64,000 nt of DNA, from contig NZ_BPQO01000006.1 in NCBI RefSeq assembly GCF_022179285.1, positions 1-64,000 on the forward strand. Reading direction: 5' to 3'. The stretch is from Methylobacterium hispanicum (GTDB taxonomy: Bacteria > Pseudomonadota > Alphaproteobacteria > Rhizobiales > Beijerinckiaceae). The notes under the pieces are model-generated. The model was not told the DNA's origin. It made no database searches and saw nothing but the letters and a program-made list of their open reading frames with translations. This document shows, in pieces, positions 50,024-57,224 of this stretch (position 1 is the first letter of the stretch; each line of letters starts with the position of its first letter). A program made the position numbers and the translations under genes.

Positions 50024-50469
50024 GCGCCGCTGCCGGCGACCGCCCCGTGCGTGGCATCAACACGATCGTCCTTAGCGACGGCCGAGAGATCCATCTCGAC
50101 GATGTCGTCACCGCGGCCGAGGGGCAGGCGATCCTCGACGACGTCGACCAGGGCATCGACGCCATCGAGCGTCAGCTCACCAGCGGCATCGGCCCGAACG
50201 ATCCGGACTGGCGCCGCCGCGCAGAGTTGGCCCTGAAAAGGAAGCGCCGCAGTCGGCCCCGAATCCAGCAGCGGATTGGCGAGCTGCGCCGGGCCGAGCG
50301 ACAGGCGGCGCCATTGCCATCCGGCACCACCTCGCCCGCGGACGGCAAGCGCAAGGCCTTCGTGACGGCGGCCTACGAGGTGCTGGGCCACGAGGTCTGC
50401 ACGGAGGTGTGGGCTCGCGCTCAGGAAATGCGGCCGGAGATCTTCACGGACGGGCAGGTGCCGGCATGA
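50020..50469 (+). CDS. Hypothetical protein
   Basis: 149 residues: MSAAAGDRPVRGINTIVLSD, DVVTAAEGQAILDDVDQGID, then a strongly basic helical part (ALKRKRRSRPRIQQRIGELR) and a helix-rich end. Basic centre suggests nucleic acid binding. It overlaps both neighbours by 4 bp, part of an ATGA-coupled chain. Confidence 0.55.
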   Translation: MSAAAGDRPVRGINTIVLSDGREIHLDDVVTAAEGQAILDDVDQGIDAIERQLTSGIGPNDPDWRRRAELALKRKRRSRPRIQQRIGELRRAERQAAPLPSGTTSPADGKRKAFVTAAYEVLGHEVCTEVWARAQEMRPEIFTDGQVPA

Positions 50470-50753
50470 GCGCCCGCCGTCACCCTTGCTACCTCATCGA
50501 CGAGGATACGACTGACTACGAGTGGTCGGCCACGAAGCTGGACGAGCTGCTGGCTGATCCGGAGGTCGAAGGCCTCGCCGCGGACATGCTGTCCTACGGC
50601 TTCAAACGGGGCGAGTTCGACCCGGACCCGGTCTACCGCCAGTGCCGGCGGGAGTACCGCCGCAAGGAGCCGGCCGCCCTGCTGTTTTTCCTTGCCGCTC
50701 GTCTGTTCGAGCGGCTTCAGGCCACGGCACGGTCGACGGGAGGCGCGTCATGA
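50466..50753 (+). CDS. Hypothetical protein
   Basis: 95 residues from ATG 50466 overlapping the previous stop: MSARRHPCYLIDEDTTDYEW, SATKLDELLADPEVEGLAAD, then a basic helical end (ALLFFLAARLFERLQATARS). Coupled to the next gene by ATGA. Unrecognised. Confidence 0.5.
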   Translation: MSARRHPCYLIDEDTTDYEWSATKLDELLADPEVEGLAADMLSYGFKRGEFDPDPVYRQCRREYRRKEPAALLFFLAARLFERLQATARSTGGAS

Positions 50754-50950
50754 GCGACCGCGCTACCCAACTCGCCCGCTGCCTGATGGAGGAAGGCATC
50801 CGCTTTCCGGTGGGGCAGGACGGCAAGATCGCGCCGGGCTCGATCCGGACTTTCCTCGCCGACCGCTTCCCCGGCATCAGCCAAGCCGAGGTCACCCGCG
50901 GCGTCCTGATCGCGATCGAACTCGCCAAGCTGGATCGGGGGCTGCGATGA
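50750..50950 (+). CDS. Hypothetical small protein
   Basis: 66 residues: MSDRATQLARCLMEEGIRFP, VGQDGKIAPGSIRTFLADRF and EVTRGVLIAIELAKLDRGLR. The helix-turn layout (ISQAEVTRGVLIAIE) suggests a possible DNA- or protein-binding unit. Translationally coupled on both sides. Confidence 0.5.
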   Translation: MSDRATQLARCLMEEGIRFPVGQDGKIAPGSIRTFLADRFPGISQAEVTRGVLIAIELAKLDRGLR

Positions 50951-51651
50951 CTACCCCCGATCCTATCCACGCCGCCATCGCCTCGGCGCGGGCCGCCAGC
51001 GCCGCTCACATCGCCGCCTGCAAGGGCCTGGATGAGGACGACGAGGCAGCGGTAGCGCGTTGCAACGAGGCCTGCGACGCCGACGCCGAAGCCAGCAAGG
51101 CGCTGGCGAAGGTGTTGCCCACCACGCCGGCCGGGCTGATCGCGCTGGTGGCCTTTTACGCCGAGGATGGGGAGGGCACCGACACGGCCTCGCTCTACCT
51201 CGACCGGATCTTGGTCGTGCTGAAGCACCCTGATTCCGAACGGCTGTTTGCGGGCCTCAGCCCGCAGATTGCATCGGCGGAACAGGCACTTGGCCGAGTG
51301 ATTCCGCAGGCCGGTTTCGAGGCTTTCGGGACGATGCCCGGCCTATCCGACATCGAGGCGGCATGGCACGGCCTGCCGGCCGAGACCCGCAACCGCATCG
51401 GCGTGACGGCCGTCGACATGGTGTTCCAAGAGTTCATCCACGGCGACGCGTGCGTGGTCAACGGTCAGCCCGAGGACCGGCCGTTCCCGGGCGAGACAGA
51501 GGAGCACATCGCGATCCGCTGCGCCGCCATGGACGCGACCAACCAGCGCCTGAACGAGCTCACACCGCTGATCGAGGGCGCACTCCCGGACCTGTTCGGC
51601 TCGGACGGTGAGAACCCGGCTTGGTGCCCGAACCCGGGACCGAGGCCTTGA
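50947..51651 (+). CDS. Hypothetical protein sharing the repeat module of the 49142 gene
   Basis: 234 residues: MTTPDPIHAAIASARAASAA, the module ending AKVLPTTPAGLIALVAFYAE, then a separate C-terminal half (GFEAFGTMPGLSDIEAAWHG, NRIGVTAVDMVFQEFIHGDA). The module matches the two copies in 49142-50023. Function unknown. Confidence 0.55.
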   Translation: MTTPDPIHAAIASARAASAAHIAACKGLDEDDEAAVARCNEACDADAEASKALAKVLPTTPAGLIALVAFYAEDGEGTDTASLYLDRILVVLKHPDSERLFAGLSPQIASAEQALGRVIPQAGFEAFGTMPGLSDIEAAWHGLPAETRNRIGVTAVDMVFQEFIHGDACVVNGQPEDRPFPGETEEHIAIRCAAMDATNQRLNELTPLIEGALPDLFGSDGENPAWCPNPGPRP

Positions 51652-51914
51652 AGCGCCGTGGCGTACCTGAGCCTGTCACCCCCGCCCGCATCGAGCGCGC
51701 CCTGCGGCTCTGCGCATACCTTGTCGCGCGAGATGGCGACGGGCTTGATCTCGTCCCGATCATGGACCGTCTGGAATCGGAGCTCGCCCGCGCCCGATCC
51801 GAGGAAGATCCGGTCTGCCGCGCGCGGCGGCTGCTAAGCGCCTACACCGCCGTGGGCTACTCTCAATATGTTAGCGAATATTCCAATAGCAAGGCGCGAC
51901 ATATTGCACAGTAG
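51648..51914 (+). CDS. Hypothetical protein, end of the rightward early operon
   Basis: 88 residues if read from TTG 51648, whose TTGA overlaps the previous stop; a longer ATG frame from 51621 also exists. LKRRGVPEPVTPARIERALR, CAYLVARDGDGLDLVPIMDR, then a helical RARRLLSAYTAVGYSQYVSE. The end is AT-rich (YSNSKARHIAQ), marking the border with the next block. Unrecognised. Confidence 0.45.
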   Translation: MKRRGVPEPVTPARIERALRLCAYLVARDGDGLDLVPIMDRLESELARARSEEDPVCRARRLLSAYTAVGYSQYVSEYSNSKARHIAQ

Positions 51915-51940
51915 AGGAGGCAATGCCAATTCGAGCTTAG

Positions 51941-52678
51941 TTAATCTTTTTTCTCAGTTTTTACGGGCTTCCTGGGTGGAACTTTGGATTTCATTTCGGT
52001 GGCTTTTGCATCAAGGCGCGCCTTTCTAGATGGGGCAACGAACGTGTCATGCACAAAATGCTCCAGTATCTCAGTCATCAAAACAAGATCGGACGCCGCT
52101 GGCTTCCAACCGCGATGCGCTGAAGCACTTCCTGCATCGACCAGTGTGGCAAGGCGAGATTTGTCTGCGATGCCAATATGTCCTTTCTCAACTATCTCAT
52201 CTAGTTTTTTCTGGAAAGACTGCTCGGTATTGATGCCCAACAGTTCGGAGGCGACGTCAAAGGCTGTTCTAATTCTGATCCCTGCCAAAATATTCAAGTC
52301 GTTGTCCAGAGCTCCGTAGAGTTCGATTAGAGCTTGATCTAATTTGCCAACATTTGGGGCGTCTATGCCAAATTCCGACATCCACTCCGGCCTTTTCCTC
52401 TTCGCAAGTGCTGGCCAATACTTTACCGTCTCATCAAGCTCCATGCCCCAGCCGCCAGCGCCATCGGAAGTATGATGGTAGTTCTCGGTGTCGCACATAA
52501 TTCTTTGGACAAATATGTAATCACACCCGCGACATTGAAGTATGCGCCAGTCGTCCCACCACTGCATGTGCTCGTCGCTATCAGAAACCTGGTAATGGCC
52601 GCGAACCTCACACCACCTTAATCCCCCGCACTTTGCACATTCTGCCTTTCGAGGTTTTATTGTTGTTTCATCGCCCAC
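51941..52678 (-). CDS. DUF4145 domain protein
   Basis: 245 residues from GTG 52678, which has GGAG 6 bp upstream; a frame open to 52852 is possible but overlaps the PIN gene. A Cys pair (AECAKCGGLRWCEVRGHYQV and QCRGCDYIFVQRIMCD) is followed by KLDQALIELYGALDNDLNIL and TAFDVASELLGI, the DUF4145 helical core, and EILEHFVHDTFV. DUF4145 proteins often occur alone or fused to restriction or toxin systems. AT-rich compared with the phage core. Part of the accessory block. Confidence 0.7.
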   Translation of the reverse strand: MGDETTIKPRKAECAKCGGLRWCEVRGHYQVSDSDEHMQWWDDWRILQCRGCDYIFVQRIMCDTENYHHTSDGAGGWGMELDETVKYWPALAKRKRPEWMSEFGIDAPNVGKLDQALIELYGALDNDLNILAGIRIRTAFDVASELLGINTEQSFQKKLDEIVEKGHIGIADKSRLATLVDAGSASAHRGWKPAASDLVLMTEILEHFVHDTFVAPSRKARLDAKATEMKSKVPPRKPVKTEKKD

Positions 52679-52773
52679 ATTTATCTCCAGCAATATAAAA
52701 TTCACTTGAGAGCAGTTGGAATTTCTATCTAGAAAATCCAACAAATCTACATAAATTTGCCGTAAACTGGTTT

Positions 52774-53208
52774 CTATCGAAAAGTCCTTATCCAATGTGG
52801 GCCGATCTCGATATAGAGCCGCCGCGATGGCTTCTCGCAGCAGTAGCTCCATTCGAGCAGTATGAGATCCAGCGCTTGTTCTATGCGTGATGCTGCCATT
52901 GGTTCGGGGCAGCCCAATTTAATGAGATGAAGCTTCTGAAATTTTTGGTCAGCCATGCCGTAGCGGCCCGCAATCCGCTTCATATCTTTGTCAATGGCTA
53001 TCAATATGGCATGATTGAGAAGCGCAGTCTTTGCAACGAGGGCGTCGTCTGCACCTTGAAATAGTACATCGCCGTGTAGGATGGCTTCGTAATTCAGGCG
53101 CCTGAGCAACGCTGCAACTGAAACGGGAACGCTCTCATCTAAGAGAACGCGAAAGGGATCAGAGACGTCAGCTTCAGGCTGCGGCAGCGTGAGCGATTGC
53201 CGCTTCAA
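52774..53208 (-). CDS. PIN-like toxin candidate, DUF5615 family
   Basis: 144 residues from TTG 53208 with GGAG about 9 bp upstream. FRVLLDESVPVSVAALLRRL (acidic residue D in LLDES), GDVLFQGADDALVAKTALLN and ILIAIDKDMKRIAGRYGM fit the DUF5615 PIN-like fold, with the active-site acidic residues in the expected blocks. Such proteins are the toxin partners of DUF433 antitoxins (VapBC45-like). It overlaps the upstream antitoxin-like gene by 35 bp. Confidence 0.65.
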   Translation of the reverse strand: MKRQSLTLPQPEADVSDPFRVLLDESVPVSVAALLRRLNYEAILHGDVLFQGADDALVAKTALLNHAILIAIDKDMKRIAGRYGMADQKFQKLHLIKLGCPEPMAASRIEQALDLILLEWSYCCEKPSRRLYIEIGPHWIRTFR

Positions 53209-53818
53209 CGTCTCGCTCCGTTAGCGAAGGATATTCCTTAAGTATTTGATCGACCGAATACCCGGCTTCGGCAAAAGCCTTGATGCTCGCAACCTGAATG
53301 CCAGTGCCTGCAATCACAGGTTTGCTTCTTGCAAGACCTTTGACTGTCTGGATCTGGCCAACACTCTCGTCCTTACGGGCACGCATCGTTTTGACCGAGC
53401 GTGCCATGTCTGCGCGTACGATCTCCAGGGGGATGCTCAGCACCCCTTGTCCTGTCAGGACTTCTTCGCGTTCACCTGTCTCTGGGTTGTGAAAAACGAC
53501 ACGCTTCTTGAGTACATACAACGTCGTTTTAGCCCAAACGTCGTCACCCATGTCGGCGAGCCGCTGCTTAACGTCGCGCAGATGCTGCAGGGATACGCCG
53601 CTGCCGTTGCGAAGCCTATCAAGAACTTGGAGGCACACAAGGTCTCTGAACGAGTAGAGACGGCTTTCATCCCCCTCGCCGAGCTCGACTTTCAAGCTCG
53701 GGACGAAAAAGGACGTGCGTCTCCAATACCTGAGCTGCGTCAGGCTGATGCCCGTCACTCGCTGCGCTTCCTCTTCGGTGAACGCAGCGATGACGATTCT
53801 GCCGGAGCCCGTCGTCAT
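53174..53818 (-). CDS. MerR-type HTH plus DUF433 antitoxin candidate
   Basis: 214 residues from ATG 53818. An N-terminal MerR-like winged helix (EEEAQRVTGISLTQLRYWRR, RLYSFRDLVCLQVLDRLRNG) is followed by a C-terminal DUF433 domain (SKPVIAGTGIQVASIKAFAE, GYSVDQILKEYPSLTERDVE). DUF433 proteins serve as antitoxins of DUF5615 PIN toxins, and the MerR part would give autoregulation. Longer start at 53878 is possible. Confidence 0.65.
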   Translation of the reverse strand: MTTGSGRIVIAAFTEEEAQRVTGISLTQLRYWRRTSFFVPSLKVELGEGDESRLYSFRDLVCLQVLDRLRNGSGVSLQHLRDVKQRLADMGDDVWAKTTLYVLKKRVVFHNPETGEREEVLTGQGVLSIPLEIVRADMARSVKTMRARKDESVGQIQTVKGLARSKPVIAGTGIQVASIKAFAEAGYSVDQILKEYPSLTERDVEAAIAHAAAA

Positions 53819-53928
53819 GCCCGATAAATACCGCGGAACTCGACCACTGCAATGGGCCAGATGCCACACAGGCATCACGTTGAAACCCTAGGTGGGCGAC
53901 GCCTCGGCCCTCGTGAAGCGTTTGGCTA

Positions 53929-54237
53929 TCACTTCGGATCCACGAACGCCGAAAGCTGCGCGATCATCTCTCTAAGTTGGTCCGGCCACATCGCGCCGCT
54001 CGCCGGTATCGTCGGCGCGCCTCGCTGGTCGTACCACATGAGCCAAAAGGCCTCCGTACCCTCTTTCTTGTCTGTGATGTGTTCCAGCCAGAGGCTGTAT
54101 CCCGAATGCACCAGCGGCACCGGGAAGACGCTTCCACGCGCTTGCCCTGGCCCATGCGGGTGGCCCTTATTCAGGTTGGTCATAAAGCGCGCGTTCTCGC
54201 ATGTGTACGGCGCGCCGCCGATCCACCACTTGGACAT
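53929..54237 (-). CDS. Hypothetical protein
   Basis: 102 residues: MSKWWIGGAPYTCENARFMT, then NLNKGHPHGPGQARGSVFPV and WLEHITDKKEGTEAFWLMWY. Aromatic-rich, soluble. It lies between the toxin-antitoxin-like block and the integrase, on the same strand. No motif recognised; moderate support from composition. Confidence 0.45.
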   Translation of the reverse strand: MSKWWIGGAPYTCENARFMTNLNKGHPHGPGQARGSVFPVPLVHSGYSLWLEHITDKKEGTEAFWLMWYDQRGAPTIPASGAMWPDQLREMIAQLSAFVDPK

Positions 54238-54288
54238 CTGATTCGCTCCTCCCGGAGCCAGACTTTTACCGCACTGCGCGGAACCTGC

Positions 54289-55596
54289 TTACACCTCCGT
54301 CGGCGCGCGGAACGCGATCCGCTCCAGCCACTCCCGCTTTTGGGCGAGGCTCGGCCCGACGCCGTAGCGCGGGCGGTGGTACTTGTGGCCCATCATGGCC
54401 GCCGCGACCTTGTCTGGCGCCTCGACCGCCGTCAGCCGGTCCTCGAAGGTATGCCGCAGCGAGTAGAGTGTGGTCCCCTCGGTCGGTAGCAAGCCGTTCT
54501 CGTCCAGGAATTTGTTGATCGTGGCGGAGACGCTGGCGGCCTTGTCCCGGTAGCGCGGGAAGCCGTCGGGCTGAGCCTGCATCGCAGCGAGCGCCACGCC
54601 GACGAGCGGCATGTCCCGTTCGGACTGGTCCGTCTTCATGCGGCGGCCGATCGGGCGGACCATGACGTGCGGTACGGGATCGTCCAGGCGGATCGTCTCG
54701 GCCGTCAGGTTGCAGGCCTCGGACAGCCGCAGGCCGGTCTCGGCGATCAGGTAGAGCAGGCGGCGGGCGTCCGGGTTGAGCCCGTCGAGCGCGCCGGCCT
54801 TGAGCAAGTGGTCCTGAACGAAGGCCGGGGCGAAAGCCACGCGCTGGCCGGTGCGGCCGCCCTCGATCCGCATCTGCGCGAAGACGGGCCCGAGGCCGAG
54901 CCGGTGGGTGTGCTCGACCTTGCCGAGCATTTTGTTGAGGTGGCCGATGTCCTTGTTGGCCGTCTCGATCTCGACGCCCTCGACCATCACGCGATCGATC
55001 CACCAGCGCTGGAAGTCGAGCGCGTCCGAGCGGGTGAGCTTGGACAGCGGCTTGTTGCCGATCACGGTCACGAGGTTGGCGATGGCCCGCTTCTTCGGGT
55101 TGCGCCACTTCCGGACCTGGTCCTCGGACATGCCCTTGAGCGAGGGCTTCATCAGCGCCTCGAACTCGTCGAAGAGGCCGTCGATGTCGAGGGCAGGGGG
55201 CTCGACGCGGCCGAGCACCGCGTCCTCGGCCGGGCGGTCGTCGGGTTTGCCCGCGGCCAGCGCCTCGAAGCGCGCCAGGATCTCGGCGATCGGGCGCTGC
55301 GCGACCTCGGCCGCGGTGATGTACTCGAAGCCGAGCCGCCGTGCGTCTTTCCGGGCGCGGTCGTAGCGGGCCTTGGCGTCCGTGCTCTCGCCGACGAGGC
55401 TGGCGCGCCAGAAGGCCTCCAGCTCGGCGTTGATGCGATCGGCCGCCCGGCCGGCGCGGGTGCCGCGCGGATCGTCGGCGATGCGGATGCGGGTGGACTG
55501 CCGGACGATGCCCCGGGTGTCGTGCTCGGCGAAGGCGAGGGGAACGCGGCGCTGGTAGTGCCAGAAGCCGGCGCGGCGCGTCAGGAACTCGGACAT
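54289..55596 (-). CDS. int: Tyrosine-type site-specific integrase
   Basis: 435 residues. The N-terminal half carries arm-binding and core-binding parts (TLKGMSEDQVRKWRNPKKRA-like SAM-type region at about 140-230). The catalytic domain has AETGLRLSEACNL (Arg290), RRMKTDQSERDMPL (Lys321), LYSLRHTFEDR (Arg381, Tyr378 at the usual His position) and MMGHKYHRPRYG (His404, nucleophile Tyr411). It inserts the phage in tRNA-Ser. Its start lies 11 bp from arm-like repeats, suggesting self-regulation. Confidence 0.9.
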   Translation of the reverse strand: MSEFLTRRAGFWHYQRRVPLAFAEHDTRGIVRQSTRIRIADDPRGTRAGRAADRINAELEAFWRASLVGESTDAKARYDRARKDARRLGFEYITAAEVAQRPIAEILARFEALAAGKPDDRPAEDAVLGRVEPPALDIDGLFDEFEALMKPSLKGMSEDQVRKWRNPKKRAIANLVTVIGNKPLSKLTRSDALDFQRWWIDRVMVEGVEIETANKDIGHLNKMLGKVEHTHRLGLGPVFAQMRIEGGRTGQRVAFAPAFVQDHLLKAGALDGLNPDARRLLYLIAETGLRLSEACNLTAETIRLDDPVPHVMVRPIGRRMKTDQSERDMPLVGVALAAMQAQPDGFPRYRDKAASVSATINKFLDENGLLPTEGTTLYSLRHTFEDRLTAVEAPDKVAAAMMGHKYHRPRYGVGPSLAQKREWLERIAFRAPTEV

Positions 55597-55606
55597 CCGG
55601 GCCCGT

Positions 55607-55628
55607 GTAGGACGTTACGTAGGACGCT
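55607..55628 (+). repeat. Two direct repeats, 12-bp period: probable integrase arm-type sites, right arm
   Basis: GTAGGACGTT (55607-55616) and GTAGGACGCT (55619-55628) repeat the motif of 936-969 with the same 12-bp period and orientation. They lie between the integrase start and the tRNA. A further related decamer (GTAGGACGTG, 55699-55708) abuts the tRNA end. Confidence 0.6.
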
Positions 55629-55698
55629 ACCGTGCCCCATGAGGGCACGATCGGTCAAGAAACGCCCTCAGCGCGTTGAGATATATAGATTTTCAGAT

Positions 55699-55720
55699 GT
55701 AGGACGTGGCGGAGGGAGCG
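55699..55720. other. attR core at the tRNA-Ser 3' end
   Basis: The phage-host junction must lie at the tRNA 3' end. GTAGGACGTGGCGGAGGGAG combines a last arm-like repeat and the TGGCGGAGG core that recurs at 849-857. The tRNA remains intact, as expected if the phage supplies the 3' part. Confidence 0.55.
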
Positions 55721-55796
55721 GGATTCGAACCCGCGATACCGTTGCCGGTATACACACTTTCCAGGCGTGCGCCTTCAACCACTCGGCCACCCCTCC
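55707..55796 (-). tRNA. tRNA-Ser (anticodon GGA)
   Basis: On the minus strand the 90-nt sequence starts GGAGGGGTGGCCGAGTGG and ends TCCCTCCGCCA, with the CCA encoded. The acceptor stem pairs fully (one G-U); the anticodon loop is CTGGAAA with anticodon GGA; a long variable arm (TACCGGCAACGGTA) fits a class II serine tRNA; the T-loop GGTTCGAATC is standard. It is the phage attachment site. The host gene appears undamaged. Confidence 0.95.
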
Positions 55797-56091
55797 AGAC
55801 CTCGCCAGGGCTCCGAGGCGACGCGGGGAGGCGTCGTGTTGGGGCAGGCCGGACGAGGTGGCGGTGCTGTAGCGTCCAGGCCCGCTCCTGGCAAGGCGTT
55901 TGCTGCCGCGCGCGGTGTGGAACGGGCCGGCGCGCGGCGCCTGCTCGTCCGCGGACGGGCAGGGCCGGGCCCGAGGTCCGTCCGGGGGGCGCCGGGGAAC
56001 GGCCCGACAGGCTCGACCGTTGGATTAGGAGAGCCGTGCCGCCGCCGCCGGAAGGTCGCCGGTGCGCGTGAACGCCAGAGGATCGAGTCCC

Positions 56092-56220
56092 ATGAGCCTG
56101 ATCGGACGCATCGTCACCAAACTCCTCGGCAACGAGGATCGAGCCGTCGCACGCGATACGCGCAATGCCGATTCGAGCACGCCGATCGGGCGCCTCGTGA
56201 CGAAGATCCTGCGCCGCTAG
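56092..56220 (+). CDS. 42-residue protein with a duplicated motif
   Basis: From ATG 56092 (AGAGGA upstream): MSLIGRIVTKLLGNEDRAVA then RDTRNADSSTPIGRLVTKIL RR. The segment IGR-[IL]-VTK-[LI]-L appears twice, at residues 4-11 and 32-40. The 295 bp between it and the tRNA hold nothing clear. A short basic peptide of the host; the product and role are unknown. Confidence 0.5.
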   Translation: MSLIGRIVTKLLGNEDRAVARDTRNADSSTPIGRLVTKILRR

Positions 56221-56304
56221 CGCGAGCCAAAGGGTGGTTTGCCACGAGGGAGCGGCCCCTGGATCGCACGGGAGCCGCTTCCGCCGCCGCGATCCGCGGC
56301 AGCT

Positions 56305-56907
56305 CTACGGGCTGAACAGGCTCATCAGGCCCGCCACGATCGCGTAGACGAAGCCGGCGTTCAGCGCGACGCCGGCCGTGCCCACCACGAGGCCCGCGAT
56401 CACCACGACGCCGTCCCGCTCCACCAGCCCGAGCCCGACGAGGCAGACGGCGAGGCCGAGCGGGATCTGGCCGATGATCGGCGCAGCCACGATCAGCGCC
56501 ATCGCGAGCGTCAGGAGCGCGAGACCCATGCCGCGCATGCCGAGGGCGCTCTCGAACACGCTCATGCGCGGGCGCGACCAGCGCTCCAGGCGCTGCAGGA
56601 TCGGCACTGCGCGCCGCACCGCGCGCTCGACGTCCTGGCGCGCGATGGAGCGGCCGAGCAGGCGGCGCGGCAGCCAGGGCGCCGACATCCCGGCCGCGAT
56701 CTGGACGGCGACGAGCAGCAGCAGCAGGCCGCAGACCAACGGGATCGGCGGCGGCATCGGCAGGCAGTTCGGCAGTCCGAGCAGCACCACCAGCAGCGCG
56801 AAGGCCCGGTCGCGCAGGACCGCGACGATGTCGCCGACGGTCAGCCTGTCACCGTCCTGGCTGGCCAGGACGGTGAGGACTTCGGACGTTCGTGCACCGG
56901 AATACAA
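56305..56907 (-). CDS. exoD: ExoD family exopolysaccharide-synthesis protein
   Basis: 200 residues. LTVGDIVAVLRDRAFALLVV, GLPNCLPMPPPIPLVCGLLL (the Pro-rich signature) and several membrane helices, with GLALLTLAMALIVAAPIIGQ and GLVVGTAGVALNAGFVYAIV at the C-terminus. This is the ExoD family of integral-membrane proteins linked to exopolysaccharide production in rhizobia. Length is standard. Host gene. Confidence 0.8.
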   Translation of the reverse strand: MYSGARTSEVLTVLASQDGDRLTVGDIVAVLRDRAFALLVVLLGLPNCLPMPPPIPLVCGLLLLLVAVQIAAGMSAPWLPRRLLGRSIARQDVERAVRRAVPILQRLERWSRPRMSVFESALGMRGMGLALLTLAMALIVAAPIIGQIPLGLAVCLVGLGLVERDGVVVIAGLVVGTAGVALNAGFVYAIVAGLMSLFSP

Positions 56908-57224
56908 GGCTCGGCCGTTGTTTGCTGTCCCGGCGCGGCTCTACCGGACTTCGCCTGCGCCGCCAAGCGCGGGGCCCCCGGGCGGGGTGGGAGGCAGCCG
57001 CGGCGGCGAAGGCCATGCAGGCGCGCTTCACGCGTGTCCCGAAGTTAACCTCAAGTTTGATATGGTCGCAATGTTTACTTGAGGTTTGAAGTCTTCATGC
57101 GCCGGATTTTGCGTGAGAACCCTTCGTTCGAGCGTTAACGTCTGGTGGTTCTCAATCCCCGCATGTAGGATTGTTGGCACATCTCAGGTTCGCGCGCCGC
57201 GCGACGGTCTGAGGAGTGCGCGCG
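56908..57224. promoter_or_regulatory. Intergenic region with a 10-bp inverted repeat upstream of bcsS
   Basis: This gene-free space of 317 bp separates the divergent exoD and bcsS. AACCTCAAGT (57047-57056) and ACTTGAGGTT (57077-57086) form a perfect 10-bp inverted repeat around 20 bp of AT-rich DNA. The halves recall the CCTCAAG/CTTGAGG half-sites of MerR-type (SoxR-like) boxes, but spaced more widely. A regulator binding both halves would cover 40 bp. Confidence 0.4.

Larger units (their letters stand above)
849..55720. mobile_element. Integrated temperate prophage (lambda-type head, P2-type contractile tail), about 54.9 kb
   Basis: The element starts near a 13/14-nt copy of the tRNA-Ser 3' end (849-862) and ends in the tRNA itself (55707 onward). 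It contains a tyrosine integrase next to the tRNA, a cI/cro-type switch, replication genes, terminase, portal, capsid, full baseplate, sheath, tube, tape-measure, hub and lysis genes. All modules of a functional phage are visible, so it may be inducible. Cargo (two RTX genes, a toxin-antitoxin-like set, two morons) interrupts the modules. The exact left boundary is inferred from the short core match plus integrase arm-like repeats at 936-969. Confidence 0.9.
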
